Source: Bacteroidales bacterium (GTDB taxonomy: Bacteria; Bacteroidota; Bacteroidia; Bacteroidales; WCHB1-69). Taken from it: a DNA stretch of 44,091 bases. The stretch is taken from assembly GCA_024400755.1 (NCBI GenBank), contig JAKSMG010000015.1, positions 1-44,091 on the forward strand, in the 5' to 3' direction. Each line of letters begins with the position of its first letter. Position 1 is the first letter of the stretch. Of this stretch, positions 34,251 to 42,968 are shown piece by piece. The notes beneath the pieces are model-generated. The model made no database searches, was not told the DNA's origin, and was given only the letters and a program-made list of their open reading frames with translations. The position numbers and the translations under genes were made by a program.

Positions 34251-34780
34251 TGGAAAATATAATTTTATGGGCAACAATCTTAAGTCCGGTAATCAGTGCA
34301 ATCGCGGTTATCGTAGCACTTATTATTGCTAATAGATCCACTAAGGATGCAAAGAAACAGATTGATGCAGTATATGACTTGCTGGATGTTTTTATTGCTT
34401 CGCAAAACCTGAATATCAAAAATGCACTTTGTGAATATATTAGTCAAAAGAATTCTTTGGATATGCAAATAGAAAATGCGCAAGAAGACTTTGAAACAAT
34501 ACACAAGCCTTTTCTGTACAGTGCGCCTCGAATAGAGGTTATTGAAGAACTGGAAAACCAGAAAGAACGTAAGAGAAAATTGGACAATCTGCTTGCACAA
34601 CGGGAAGATATTGAAATGAACATCCAAATCATTCAATCTTATTTGGAAAAAGTTAAGAATATAAAAGAAAAACAATGGAACTGAAAAAATGTAAGTTAGG
34701 GGAATTGATAACCCTCGCCGCACACAAAACTTCCTTGAAGGAGAAGTTTGAAGAATCCAGGAAGTTGGAGGAAGAAATAA
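34142..34780 (+). repeat. 68-bp direct repeat of the hsdM tail
   Basis: Bases 34142-34209 (hsdM codons for LAAHKTSLKEKFEESRKLEEEI) occur again at 34713-34780 with one mismatch. The segment between holds the small membrane gene. This is the footprint of a duplication or recombination next to hsdS. Confidence 0.9.
34250..34684 (+). CDS. Membrane-anchored coiled-coil protein between hsdM and hsdS
   Basis: A 144-residue protein: one N-terminal TM helix (about 5-27, ILWATILSPVISAIAVIVAL) and a charged coiled coil to the end (ENQKERKRKLDNLLAQREDI). It starts at the last base of the hsdM stop (TAATG), so it is translated with hsdM. It is AT-rich, unlike hsdM. It lies inside the 68-bp duplication, so it looks like an insertion. 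Function unknown. Confidence 0.65.
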   Translation: MENIILWATILSPVISAIAVIVALIIANRSTKDAKKQIDAVYDLLDVFIASQNLNIKNALCEYISQKNSLDMQIENAQEDFETIHKPFLYSAPRIEVIEELENQKERKRKLDNLLAQREDIEMNIQIIQSYLEKVKNIKEKQWN

Positions 34781-34818
34781 AGGATGTTTTTAGTAAAAGT
34801 GGAATTAGTTATGTTTAA
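34675..34818 (+). pseudogene. Chimeric micro-ORF: hsdS-like start joined to hsdM tail
   Basis: A 47-codon frame opens MELKKCKLGELIT, which reads like the beginning of an HsdS protein (WKxxKLGELI), then runs straight into the duplicated hsdM tail (LAAHKTSLKEKFEESRK) and stops at 34816-34818, just inside the present hsdS. It overlaps the membrane gene before it and hsdS after it. It is best explained as the abandoned start of an earlier hsdS, cut by the duplication. Confidence 0.6.
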
Positions 34819-35998
34819 AGATATCCAATTAAAACAGGCTCTCGATTTTTATAATGGGAGAGTTCGTCCCAATAATGTCGGTATTTTTCCTTTATATGGA
34901 GGTAATGGCATCATTGATTATGTTGATGATTATAACTATGAAGACAATATTATCATAGGTCGAGTTGGCGCTAATTGTGGAAGTATTCAGAAATGCAGCG
35001 GGAAAAACTGGGTTTCTGATAATGCAATTTCTGTTACAGTAAAAGAAGGGTTTGACAAAGACTATATCTATTATCTTCTTAAACTAATAAACCTAAATTC
35101 AAAACGTGTTGGTGCTGCACAACCCCTACTTACTCAAGAAATTATTGGGAATATCAACGCGAGGGTTCCGGTTTATTCTGAACAAGTAAAAATCTCAAAG
35201 ATATTATCCACCCTTGACCGCAAAATCTCGTTAAACCGTTCTATCAACGCGGAGTTGGAGCGGATGGCGAAGGAGATATACGATTACTGGTTTGTGCAGT
35301 TTGAGTTTCCGGATGCCAACGGCCGCCCGTACAAATCCTCCGGCGGCGCTATGGTTTACAACCCGGTGCTGAAAAGAGAAGTGCCCGAGGGGTGGGAGGT
35401 GAAAAGCTTTGCAGATTTTGTTTCCAAACAAAACGGTGATTGGGGAGAAGAAAATCCAACAGCTACAAATGATATTGAAGTTTTATGTGCTAGAGGCGCT
35501 GATATTGTCCAAATGGAGGATCTTCCACATAGATACATTTCAAAGTCACATTTGGATCGTTTAATGAAGAAGGGAGACATTATGGTTGAAATTTCAGGTG
35601 GCAGTCCTGTTCAAGCGACAGGCAGATGTTCCTATATTTCTGAAGCATTGCTTTCTCGTTTAGGGAAAAAATTAGTTTGTTCCAATTTCTGCCAAGTCGT
35701 AAGAGTTCAAGATTATGAAATGTCCTCGTATTTATATATGACTTGGGATTTATTGTATAAAAATGATAATATGTTCAAGTTTGAAGGGAAAACGAGTGGC
35801 ATCAAAAATTTTCAAATAGACTCCTTCCTTCAAACAAAATGGAGTATTCCACCGCACAATCTTATTTCCAAATACCAAGTTTTTTTTGACAATCTTCTTT
35901 CTAAAAAAGAGGCATTGAAAAAAGAAATCACTTTGCTTCAGAATCAACGCGACGAGCTTTTGCCGTTGTTGATGACGGGGCAGGTAAAAATCAAATAA
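34811..35998 (+). CDS. hsdS: Type I restriction enzyme, S (specificity) subunit
   Basis: The 395-residue DNA-recognition subunit starting MFKDIQLKQALDFYNG at 34811; a longer frame from 34784 begins in the duplicated sequence and is less likely. It has two target-recognition domains, each ending in a conserved helix: KILSTLDRKISLNRSINAELERMAKEIYDYWFVQ (central) and KKEITLLQNQRDELLPLLMTGQVKIK (C-terminal). The first domain shows FPLYGGNGIIDYVDDY and IIGRVGANCG. The central linker (DANGRPYKSSGG..PEGW) is GC-rich like hsdM, the recognition domains are AT-rich, as expected when these domains are exchanged by recombination. Confidence 0.9.
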   Translation: MFKDIQLKQALDFYNGRVRPNNVGIFPLYGGNGIIDYVDDYNYEDNIIIGRVGANCGSIQKCSGKNWVSDNAISVTVKEGFDKDYIYYLLKLINLNSKRVGAAQPLLTQEIIGNINARVPVYSEQVKISKILSTLDRKISLNRSINAELERMAKEIYDYWFVQFEFPDANGRPYKSSGGAMVYNPVLKREVPEGWEVKSFADFVSKQNGDWGEENPTATNDIEVLCARGADIVQMEDLPHRYISKSHLDRLMKKGDIMVEISGGSPVQATGRCSYISEALLSRLGKKLVCSNFCQVVRVQDYEMSSYLYMTWDLLYKNDNMFKFEGKTSGIKNFQIDSFLQTKWSIPPHNLISKYQVFFDNLLSKKEALKKEITLLQNQRDELLPLLMTGQVKIK

Positions 35999-36760
35999 AT
36001 GGCACGAATACTCTATAAATATTTGGATATAGTTGGCGCAAAGTGTATGATTGGAAACAAAGATCTCCAATTCACCAATGCATCGCAGTTGAACGACCCG
36101 TTCGATTGTCATCCCAAGTTGTTTGACTATTCCAACGTGCCGGAAACTGAATTGCGTGGTGGAATTCCACAAGAATGGCGGAAAGAGATAGAAGAAAATA
36201 AGGCGCTCAATCTGCGCAACGATACCTGGCTATGCAGTTTGTCAAAAGTCAATGATTCAATACTTATGTGGAGTCATTACTGCTATAATCACAAAGGTAT
36301 CTGCATCGGTCTCAACATAGACAAAGTGTTGGAATCCGTTCCTCCAATGTTTGGTGAAATCTATCTTAGTCCAGAGGTGTTAGAGGTTCAATACCAAGAT
36401 ATCATAAAACGTCCTAACGGATATAAACAATCATTCTACTACCAATGGCGAACCAAAGCAAAGGAATGGGAATACGAGCAGGAAGTTCGATTGGTCATAC
36501 CTGAACCATCACCTATGTATGCAGCCTTTACATCCGAACAATTCAATCATCCTAAAGAAATTTGGGATTGGCGAGAGATACATCATTATATGCCACTGAA
36601 TGGAGAATGTTTTGAATCGATTTACTTTGGTGTCAAAACAAATCAATCTGAAAAAGAAAAAATCATACGACATACTCAAAAGGAATTGAATCCACAAATC
36701 AAACTTTATCAAATGGTCGTGGATACCGATGCCTTTCGACTGCGGGCGGAGAGGATATGA
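35999..36760 (+). CDS. DUF2971 family protein
   Basis: A 253-residue soluble protein whose ATG follows the hsdS stop without a gap. Family pattern: LYKYL at the start, LQFTNASQLNDPFDC, WLCSLSKVNDSILMWSHYCYNHKGICIGL, and KAKEWEYEQEVRLV in the second half. DUF2971 has no settled function; the conserved Asp, Ser, His and Glu residues suggest an enzyme. Its direct abutment to hsdS suggests it is co-expressed with the restriction system, perhaps as an accessory or a guard. Confidence 0.8.
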   Translation: MARILYKYLDIVGAKCMIGNKDLQFTNASQLNDPFDCHPKLFDYSNVPETELRGGIPQEWRKEIEENKALNLRNDTWLCSLSKVNDSILMWSHYCYNHKGICIGLNIDKVLESVPPMFGEIYLSPEVLEVQYQDIIKRPNGYKQSFYYQWRTKAKEWEYEQEVRLVIPEPSPMYAAFTSEQFNHPKEIWDWREIHHYMPLNGECFESIYFGVKTNQSEKEKIIRHTQKELNPQIKLYQMVVDTDAFRLRAERI

Positions 36761-36827
36761 AGAAGAGAGGATGGAGGATTACATTAAAATGAATGAGAAA
36801 AATCAATAGACAACATAAACCTCAGAA

Positions 36828-39800
36828 ATGGGGGACAAAAAAATAATAGCCATGAATAAACTTATAACAGCAACGCATCTTGCTCAATGGGCAGAAACTA
36901 AAGACGGCCAAAATTATCTTCCTGAACTTGTAGCTAAACTCATTCGTTCTTCAGTCTCCAATCCTAACAAATTTCGTTTTCCATCAGGCGATAGCACCTA
37001 TCTTCCCGGTTGGGATGGGATTTTGGAGTGTTCGGAACGTATATATGGGAATATTCAGGGACTTTCATTATGGGAATTTGGTTGTACCGAAGATGTTAAG
37101 GGTAAAGCAAATGGTGATTATTCTAACAGGAAAGATAATACTCATGGCTTTACTCCAAGCGATTCAATTTTTGTCTTTGTGACACCCAGACGATGGACAC
37201 AGGCAGAAGAATGGGTAAATGAAAAGAAACAAGAGAACTTTTGGAAAGATGTTATTGTTTTAACAGCTATTGAATTAGAAGATTGGTTAGCGCGAAACTA
37301 TTCAGTTGCGGTTTGGTTAGCTAAAAAAATAAGAATACCTACTAATGGTTTGTCAACCGTTGAATTGGAGTGGGAACACTGGTCTGCAGGAGAAAACATT
37401 CAACTTAAACCTACCATTTTATTAGGCAAAAGAAGAATGAAAATTGCTGATGAAATCATTAGCAATTTAGACGCTCCTTCGATCAAAATAATTCAATCTC
37501 AATCGAGAACGGAATCATTAGCATTCTGTTTGGCACTCTTGTTAGAAAAAGGGACTCCGTGTCTTGACAGATGTATCGTTATAAAAAACGAACAAACCTT
37601 AACTGAAATATTGGATTGCTACGAACATCTAATCATTATTACAGATATTCTTAATGTTAGCCATAAATATGCCACGTCAAAAGGTCATACTATTCTGTAT
37701 GCTACATGCATAGAAGATCAAATTAGAGATGCTATTGATTTACCCCCAATGGATAGAGAATCCTTTATTGCATCTTTGCAAAGCAGTGGATTGGATTATG
37801 ACAAATCATCCAAGTTGTACAGCAAAACTTGTGGTAACATCACAATTTTGCGCAGAGAACTCAGATGTGAAAATAATGCACCAGCTTGGACGAAATCAAA
37901 AAGTGTTAGAGATTTGATTCCTGCTATTCTGATCGGACAATGGTATGATAATGATGGCTCTAATGACGTTTTATTATTTGAAGAATTTGGTATAGATTAC
38001 AAGCAATATTCCACCACATTTATTGATTATTCACATATAGAAGACAGTCCATTATGTCATATTGACAATTATTGGAAAATCATATCTCCATTTGAGGCAT
38101 TGATGTATTTAGCAGACAGAATAACAACGGATGTTTGGCAACATTTTGAAACAGTTTTCAAACTCATCTTTGAAGACACCAATCCTAAAGCCATTGAAAG
38201 ATATAAAAGTTCAGGCTTGCATTTCTGGTCCAACAAACAACTTTTTTCAGGCAGAATTAAAGATGGTATTTTGAATAATGCTATTTTAATTTCTTGGCAA
38301 AATTCTCTATTTCCCAATACACCTAAAAAAGGCGATGCTTGGATAAACGAAATAGTTATGTCCATTCTAAAGAGTTCTAATTTAGAATGGTGGCTTTCAT
38401 TTGAACATCAAATTCCACTCATGGCAGAAGCTGCTCCACAAGTGTTTCTTGATTATGTGCAACAAGATTTATTCAAGAGCGATTCCATTATAAAGGAGTT
38501 GTTCACTGTGGAACACAAATCAGATGTGTTGTTTGGCGATGGTGTTCATTATACAAACATTATCTTTGCTTTGGAAAAATTGGCATGGGATGAACATTAT
38601 TTGTCTCAAGTAACTGCAATTTTATTTGAAATTGTTCACTTGAAAAATGAATCAAATTATTCGAATACACCGATAAATACGCTTAGCAATATTTATAATG
38701 TTTGGTTTCCGCAAACTTATGTGGATGTTGATGGAAGAAACAGTATTCTCAATACACTATCAAAAAAATATCCAAATAACTGTTTTGAACTATGCGTAAA
38801 ACTTTTAAAATCACTACGAGGAACTGTTATCAGCGCTCCTAAAATGAAATGGAGATTGTCTGATAAGGAATCCAAAGATTCTGTTACTTGGGATGAATTG
38901 TATTCGGGTGTCAATAATGCAATCAGCATTCTGACAAACACTTGCGACATGTCTGACGAACAAATAATAAATCTTATTGATTTGTTTGGAGACAAGAATA
39001 TAGGAAGCGTAAATCGTCAAACAATTATGTCATTCTTGGTTTGCCACCAAGCCGAACTGAAAAACAATGTCAAAATCTACGAAGCAACCATCAAGGAAAT
39101 CAATCACCATAAATCATTTCCTAATGCAAAATGGAGTTTACCACAAGCGGATATTGAACAATTAGAGGCATTTTTGAAAGTAATAACGCCAGAAAACGTA
39201 ATGGATCAAAATATTTGGTTGTTCACAAATGAGCATCTTGATATACCTGAGATAAAGCATCTTGAAATAAAGAGTTATGAAGAAACACATAAAAAGATAC
39301 TCGAAATTCGAGGAGATGCATTAAAAACAATTCAAGATGCTTTTGGAAAAGAAGGCATTTTCGAATTTTCAAAAAAAGTTCAATGCTCAATGGCTGTTGG
39401 GGAAACTTATGCGGTGATGTGCGATGATTGCGCATTTATGGATGTTTTATGCGCCTATAGAGAAAACAAAGTTAATTTGGATTTCGTCAGGGGATTTTAT
39501 TCGGCTTTTCTAAGAGAAAATAATCTTAATGGTTTCATTTGCCATACAAAATCCTTAGAACAAAATTATCTTGATTTATTATATTTACCATTGACATCAA
39601 TTGCAATTTTCAAAGAAGTTTTAGACTATTTGAATACTCTTCCAGAGAAAGTTCAGAATCAATATTGGGAAACTGTGACTCGCTGGCCAGCATCTAATCT
39701 CAAAAAAGAGATAGAATTTATCATCCAAAAAATCAACGAACATAAACGATATGCATATTCCTTACAAATAATTAAGTTGTCTTTTTATGATAAACAACAA

Positions 39801-40598
39801 ATATCTTCTCAGCTAATCCTTGATTCTATTAAAGGGTATTTTTCAAATACAAGTTCCAACAAAGTGAGCCAATATGATTTAAGTAAAATCATAGAACATC
39901 TCGACAAAAGACCTGACGTTAATGATGCCGACATTGTGCCATTGGAATTCCTTTGTTATGATTTTCTTAAACATTATGCTGATGATTTAAGATTTCACAA
40001 AGCCATATTGACTTCTCCTGAATTAATGATGGAGTTGTTGACTATGGTTTATGCTCCAGAAAGCGAAGAAAAACGGAAGAAGGAAATAGAAATGGCTAAT
40101 ACAGATATTTTAAGACTGAATGCTCATTTAAGTTTTAGTGTCTTATATTCTTTAGACAGATGCCCTTATGTTGATTCTGAAGGGCAGGTTAATGATAAAG
40201 AACTAAGAAATTATATTGGCAAGTTGATTGAAATGGGAGAAGAGTTTGATAGGAGAAAAATGGTTTTTCAAACAATTGGGCATTTGTTGGCAAATTATCC
40301 AGAAAACCAGGAATTCCCCAACGCTATTATTTGTTCCATCATTCAAGAATATAACAATTGTGACATTAATCAAGGTTACAAAATACGTATGTTTAACAAA
40401 CGAGGTGTTACAAGTAGGCCATGTTTTTCTGGAGGTTTTATCGAAAAGGGGTTGTCCGAGAAGTATAAAGGATATGCCGATAAAATCCGTTGTTCTTATC
40501 CTGTTGTTGCAAAGATTTTTGAACAATTAAGTGAAGAGTATATGCAAGATGGAAAACGAGAAGATGCTAAAGATATGATTGAGGAAATTAATGATTGA
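36828..40598 (+). CDS. 1256-residue nuclease/ATPase-like defence protein
   Basis: A very large AT-rich gene. A start at 36852 (MNKLITATHLAQWAE) fits the family-like opening better than 36828 and would shorten it by 8 residues. Residues about 50-101 read FPSGDSTYLPGWDG, LWEFGCTEDV and KANGDYSNRK, which looks like a PD-(D/E)xK-type site (Asp63, Glu83, Lys93). Then comes FVFVTPRRW and, around 195-240, a region where a P-loop would be expected; it reads IIQSQSRTESLAFCL with no GKT, so ATP binding is doubtful. The last about 1000 residues are helical and unassigned. The shape (N-terminal nuclease, middle NTPase-like, long helical sensor) recalls STAND-type defence proteins, but I cannot place it in a named family. 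Confidence 0.6.
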   Translation: MGDKKIIAMNKLITATHLAQWAETKDGQNYLPELVAKLIRSSVSNPNKFRFPSGDSTYLPGWDGILECSERIYGNIQGLSLWEFGCTEDVKGKANGDYSNRKDNTHGFTPSDSIFVFVTPRRWTQAEEWVNEKKQENFWKDVIVLTAIELEDWLARNYSVAVWLAKKIRIPTNGLSTVELEWEHWSAGENIQLKPTILLGKRRMKIADEIISNLDAPSIKIIQSQSRTESLAFCLALLLEKGTPCLDRCIVIKNEQTLTEILDCYEHLIIITDILNVSHKYATSKGHTILYATCIEDQIRDAIDLPPMDRESFIASLQSSGLDYDKSSKLYSKTCGNITILRRELRCENNAPAWTKSKSVRDLIPAILIGQWYDNDGSNDVLLFEEFGIDYKQYSTTFIDYSHIEDSPLCHIDNYWKIISPFEALMYLADRITTDVWQHFETVFKLIFEDTNPKAIERYKSSGLHFWSNKQLFSGRIKDGILNNAILISWQNSLFPNTPKKGDAWINEIVMSILKSSNLEWWLSFEHQIPLMAEAAPQVFLDYVQQDLFKSDSIIKELFTVEHKSDVLFGDGVHYTNIIFALEKLAWDEHYLSQVTAILFEIVHLKNESNYSNTPINTLSNIYNVWFPQTYVDVDGRNSILNTLSKKYPNNCFELCVKLLKSLRGTVISAPKMKWRLSDKESKDSVTWDELYSGVNNAISILTNTCDMSDEQIINLIDLFGDKNIGSVNRQTIMSFLVCHQAELKNNVKIYEATIKEINHHKSFPNAKWSLPQADIEQLEAFLKVITPENVMDQNIWLFTNEHLDIPEIKHLEIKSYEETHKKILEIRGDALKTIQDAFGKEGIFEFSKKVQCSMAVGETYAVMCDDCAFMDVLCAYRENKVNLDFVRGFYSAFLRENNLNGFICHTKSLEQNYLDLLYLPLTSIAIFKEVLDYLNTLPEKVQNQYWETVTRWPASNLKKEIEFIIQKINEHKRYAYSLQIIKLSFYDKQQISSQLILDSIKGYFSNTSSNKVSQYDLSKIIEHLDKRPDVNDADIVPLEFLCYDFLKHYADDLRFHKAILTSPELMMELLTMVYAPESEEKRKKEIEMANTDILRLNAHLSFSVLYSLDRCPYVDSEGQVNDKELRNYIGKLIEMGEEFDRRKMVFQTIGHLLANYPENQEFPNAIICSIIQEYNNCDINQGYKIRMFNKRGVTSRPCFSGGFIEKGLSEKYKGYADKIRCSYPVVAKIFEQLSEEYMQDGKREDAKDMIEEIND

Positions 40599-40654
40599 TA
40601 TATAAAAACACCCATAATACGGATAAACAGAATACAACAATTATCCGTTGACGA

Positions 40655-40816
40655 TTAGATAGATTCTTTTCCCCGCCAACGCCAACCTCAAAATCAACTG
40701 CGTCACCCTCAACCGTCTCTGCCACTCGAGCACGGCGAGTTCGGCGAGTTCCTGAAACTCATCTCCGAAGACTGCAAACTCGGCAAAGTGAAAAGCCAAC
40801 ACGATGAGGTTAAACG
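40655..40816 (+). pseudogene. Fragment of an unrecognised coding sequence, copy 1
   Basis: The frames give NLKINCVTLNR, then after a one-base slip GEFGEFLKLISEDCKLGKVK and QHDEVKR stop. The block FGEFxKLISEDCK recurs at 41471-41518, so this is a decayed copy of a coding end rather than chance. Host family not recognised. The rest of 40599-40901 holds no gene; a TATCTTTG box is at 40869-40876. Confidence 0.5.
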
Positions 40817-40901
40817 CTGAAGGAGTTGGAAAGTTTTGTGGAGAGCAAGGGGATACGATAAAAAAGAGTATCTTTGCACCTGCAATTATTAAGCAAATGC
40901 C

Positions 40902-41411
40902 ATGAGCGAAAAAATATCCATACGGTTTTATAAGGACCACGAAGTGCGAACCATTTGGGACGAGGGGAAGAATCTGTGGTGGTTCTCGATAGTGGACATT
41001 GTAGGCGCTATTACGGAAAGTCCAAATCCCCGAAAGTATTGGAGCGTATTAAAGACCCGGCTCAAGAAGGCAGAAAACGAGTTGACTACAAGTTGTAGTC
41101 AACTGAAATTGACCGCTGCCGATGGAAAGAAATATGCCACAGACTGTCTGCCTCAAGATAAAATTGAAGATCTGGTAAAGTCCATTCCCAACAAAAATGC
41201 TACGGATTTTCTGGATTGGTTCACCTACAGCGATAACACCATCGATGGCAAAAGCAAAAAGAAAGCTTATACCTTTTGGGAAAGTCATTTGAACAGCAAC
41301 AAAATTAAAGTTTTGTTACGACAAGCCCTCACTAACAAAATCGACGACCGCGAAATTTTCATGAAAGGTATTGACTATTCATACTATTATGAGCAAGCGG
41401 AAGAGAATTAG
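40902..41411 (+). pseudogene. BRO-N / Fic fusion lacking the Fic catalytic core
   Basis: A 169-residue frame. Residues 1-95 are a BRO-N domain (RFYKDHEVRTIWDEGKNLWWF, SPNPRKYWSVLKTRL, KKYATDCLPQD), common in phage antirepressor-like proteins. Next is FLDWFTYSDNTIDGKSKKKAYTFWESHLNS, the N-terminal region of Fic proteins of this type, which then jumps directly to KVLLRQALTNKIDDREIFMKGIDYSYYYE, the Fic C-terminal tail. The HPFxxGNGR AMP-transferase motif and about 100 residues around it are missing, in frame. A functional AMPylator is excluded; a BRO-N regulator could survive. Confidence 0.7.
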
Positions 41412-41470
41412 GGCCTTTGCAAAATAGGGCTTGCGCCACCGTAAACCGGTTCTACCCCGAGAACGGTGAC

Positions 41471-41518
41471 TTCGGCGAGTTCCCGAAACTCATCTCCGAA
41501 GACTGCAAACCCGGGAAG
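41471..41518 (+). repeat. Near-identical copy of 40740-40787 flanking the BRO-N/Fic gene
   Basis: TTCGGCGAGTTCC.GAAACTC and ATCTCCGAAGACTGCAAAC are shared with 40740-40787, with only a few substitutions. Reading frame VNRFYPENGDFGEFPKLISEDCK. The two copies bracket the BRO-N/Fic gene in the same orientation. Confidence 0.8.
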
Positions 41519-41582
41519 GGGATATGTAAATTTGTCGTAGAGACGTTGCTTACGACATTTCCATTAATAAGTGTCGTAATAA

Positions 41583-41954
41583 ATGCCCGAGAATCGCAGA
41601 TATTGTATAGAGTCGATGGTAAAGGAACATCAGCAGGAATACTACGATGCTATTGCCTCCAGTGATAAGGCTGGAGACAGCTCGACTTTCATCCTTTTCA
41701 TGCTCCAATGTATTAGAAGTACTATTGACAACATTGCAACACCAAAAAAGACACCAAAAAAGACACCAAAAGACATCGTCCTCGAATTAATTGCAGCAGA
41801 TGCCAAAGTAACAGTAGAACAAATGGCAGAAGCTTTGGGAATGAATAAGAGGAATGCCCAAAAGCATATCAACCAATTGGTTAATGACGGTGTGATTGTC
41901 CGTGTGGGTGCGAATCGCGGCGGTCATTGGGAAATCGTTGGGCAAGGGGAATAG
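41583..41954 (+). pseudogene. C-terminal remnant of a second Fic protein with winged helix
   Basis: A 123-residue frame. From about residue 9, IESMVKEHQQEYYDAIASSDKAGDSSTFILFMLQ matches the segment just after the Fic core in Fic-wHTH proteins. A KKTPKKTPK linker follows, then a winged helix (VTVEQMAEALGMNKRNAQKHINQLVNDGVIVRVG..GGHWEIV). The catalytic Fic domain with HPFxxGNGR is absent; upstream bases 41519-41582 are not coding for it. A lone wHTH could still bind DNA, but the start at 41583 is only the first ATG after the break. Confidence 0.7.
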
Positions 41955-42065
41955 CCTGCAACAGATAAAGCCAGGATAATTATTGCCCGTGCAGCAGATC
42001 CTTCCCCCAATCGCGTTAGGGATTGGAGCACATTTACGAGGGCGAGGAACGAGCCCGAAGTTAGT

Positions 42066-42117
42066 GCGGAAAGCCCGACGGCGACCGCAGGGAGCCGGAA
42101 CGCCCAAAAATACAAAA
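42066..42117. repeat. GC-rich dispersed repeat, copy 2
   Basis: GCGGAAAGCCCGACGGCGAC..GGAGCCGGAACGCCCAAAAATACAAAA repeats the element at 14187-14235 in the same direction, with scattered substitutions. The region 41955-42309 contains no gene; a TATTTTTG -7-like box (42232-42239) precedes the peroxidase gene without a clear -33 element. Confidence 0.6.
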
Positions 42118-42309
42118 TGAATCATTAAAACCAAGGAAAATAGCCTTTTTAACAAGGCATATTGATTTTATCTATGGGCTTATCGGGGCAGAAAATGGTC
42201 TGTCACTGATGAAATCATATAAAAAAAAACCTATTTTTGCGGCACGAAATGAGTCGAAGAAAGCCCATTTCGCCATCAATAACCATAAAACAAATAAAAA
42301 ATTTTCGCC

Positions 42310-42849
42310 ATGAACATCTATGACATTTCCGTAAGCAGACGCGAAAACGGACAGGACGTTGACGTTTCGCTAAACACGTATCGAGGACAAGTCCTCTTAA
42401 TCGTAAACACGGCCACGGGCTGCGGCCTCACACCCCAATACGAGGCGCTCGAAAACCTCTACCGCAAATACAAAGACCAAGGGTTCGTCATCCTTGACTT
42501 TCCCTGCAACCAGTTTATGGAACAGGCAAAGGGCAGCGACGAAGACATCAACAGCTTCTGCACCCTGCGTTACGACACCACCTTCCCTCGTTTCAAAAAA
42601 ATTGACGTGAACGGCCCTGACGAGTCGCCGCTATTCACCTTCCTCAAACAGGCGGTCAAAACCCGCGAAGGCAATTCAAACCTGATGTTGACAATCAGCT
42701 CGCGTCTCAACGGTAAAAGCAAACAAGCCAGCGACATCAAGTGGAATTTCGAGAAATTTCTGGTCGATCGGGCCGGCAACGTGGTCAGGCGCTTTGAACC
42801 CACCACGACACCGGAGGAACTGGAAAAGTATGTGGTGGAGTTGCTGTAA
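42310..42849 (+). CDS. Glutathione peroxidase-family thiol peroxidase
   Basis: A 179-residue protein of the GPx family with Cys, not selenocysteine, as the peroxidatic residue: Cys38 in NTATGCGLTPQY, Gln68 and Asn67 in DFPCNQF, and Trp145 in IKWNFEKFLVD form the catalytic set. It reduces hydrogen peroxide or organic hydroperoxides. Bacterial Cys-GPx enzymes of this length usually use thioredoxin; Cys84 in NSFCTLRYDTTFP region may resolve. No signal peptide, so it should be cytoplasmic. The gene stands alone with a -7 box at 42232. Confidence 0.92.
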   Translation: MNIYDISVSRRENGQDVDVSLNTYRGQVLLIVNTATGCGLTPQYEALENLYRKYKDQGFVILDFPCNQFMEQAKGSDEDINSFCTLRYDTTFPRFKKIDVNGPDESPLFTFLKQAVKTREGNSNLMLTISSRLNGKSKQASDIKWNFEKFLVDRAGNVVRRFEPTTTPEELEKYVVELL

Positions 42850-42968
42850 GTGGTTTAGAAAGCCGCTTCCTTTTTCACCCCTGGCAGCAGCAGATGAAAA
42901 CACGCCTTCCCCATCGTGCAGTTGTACGGAATTTCGTATTTTTGCATGTGAAAAATACATCTTTATAA

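Noticed and set aside
41417-41665. 82-codon frame before the second Fic remnant
   Set aside because: It reads through the repeated FGEF fragment and then an out-of-frame part of the Fic remnant; not a coherent protein.
40902-41954. Prophage, based on the BRO-N domain
   Set aside because: No capsid, terminase, portal, integrase or lysis genes anywhere in the window; BRO-N also occurs outside phages.
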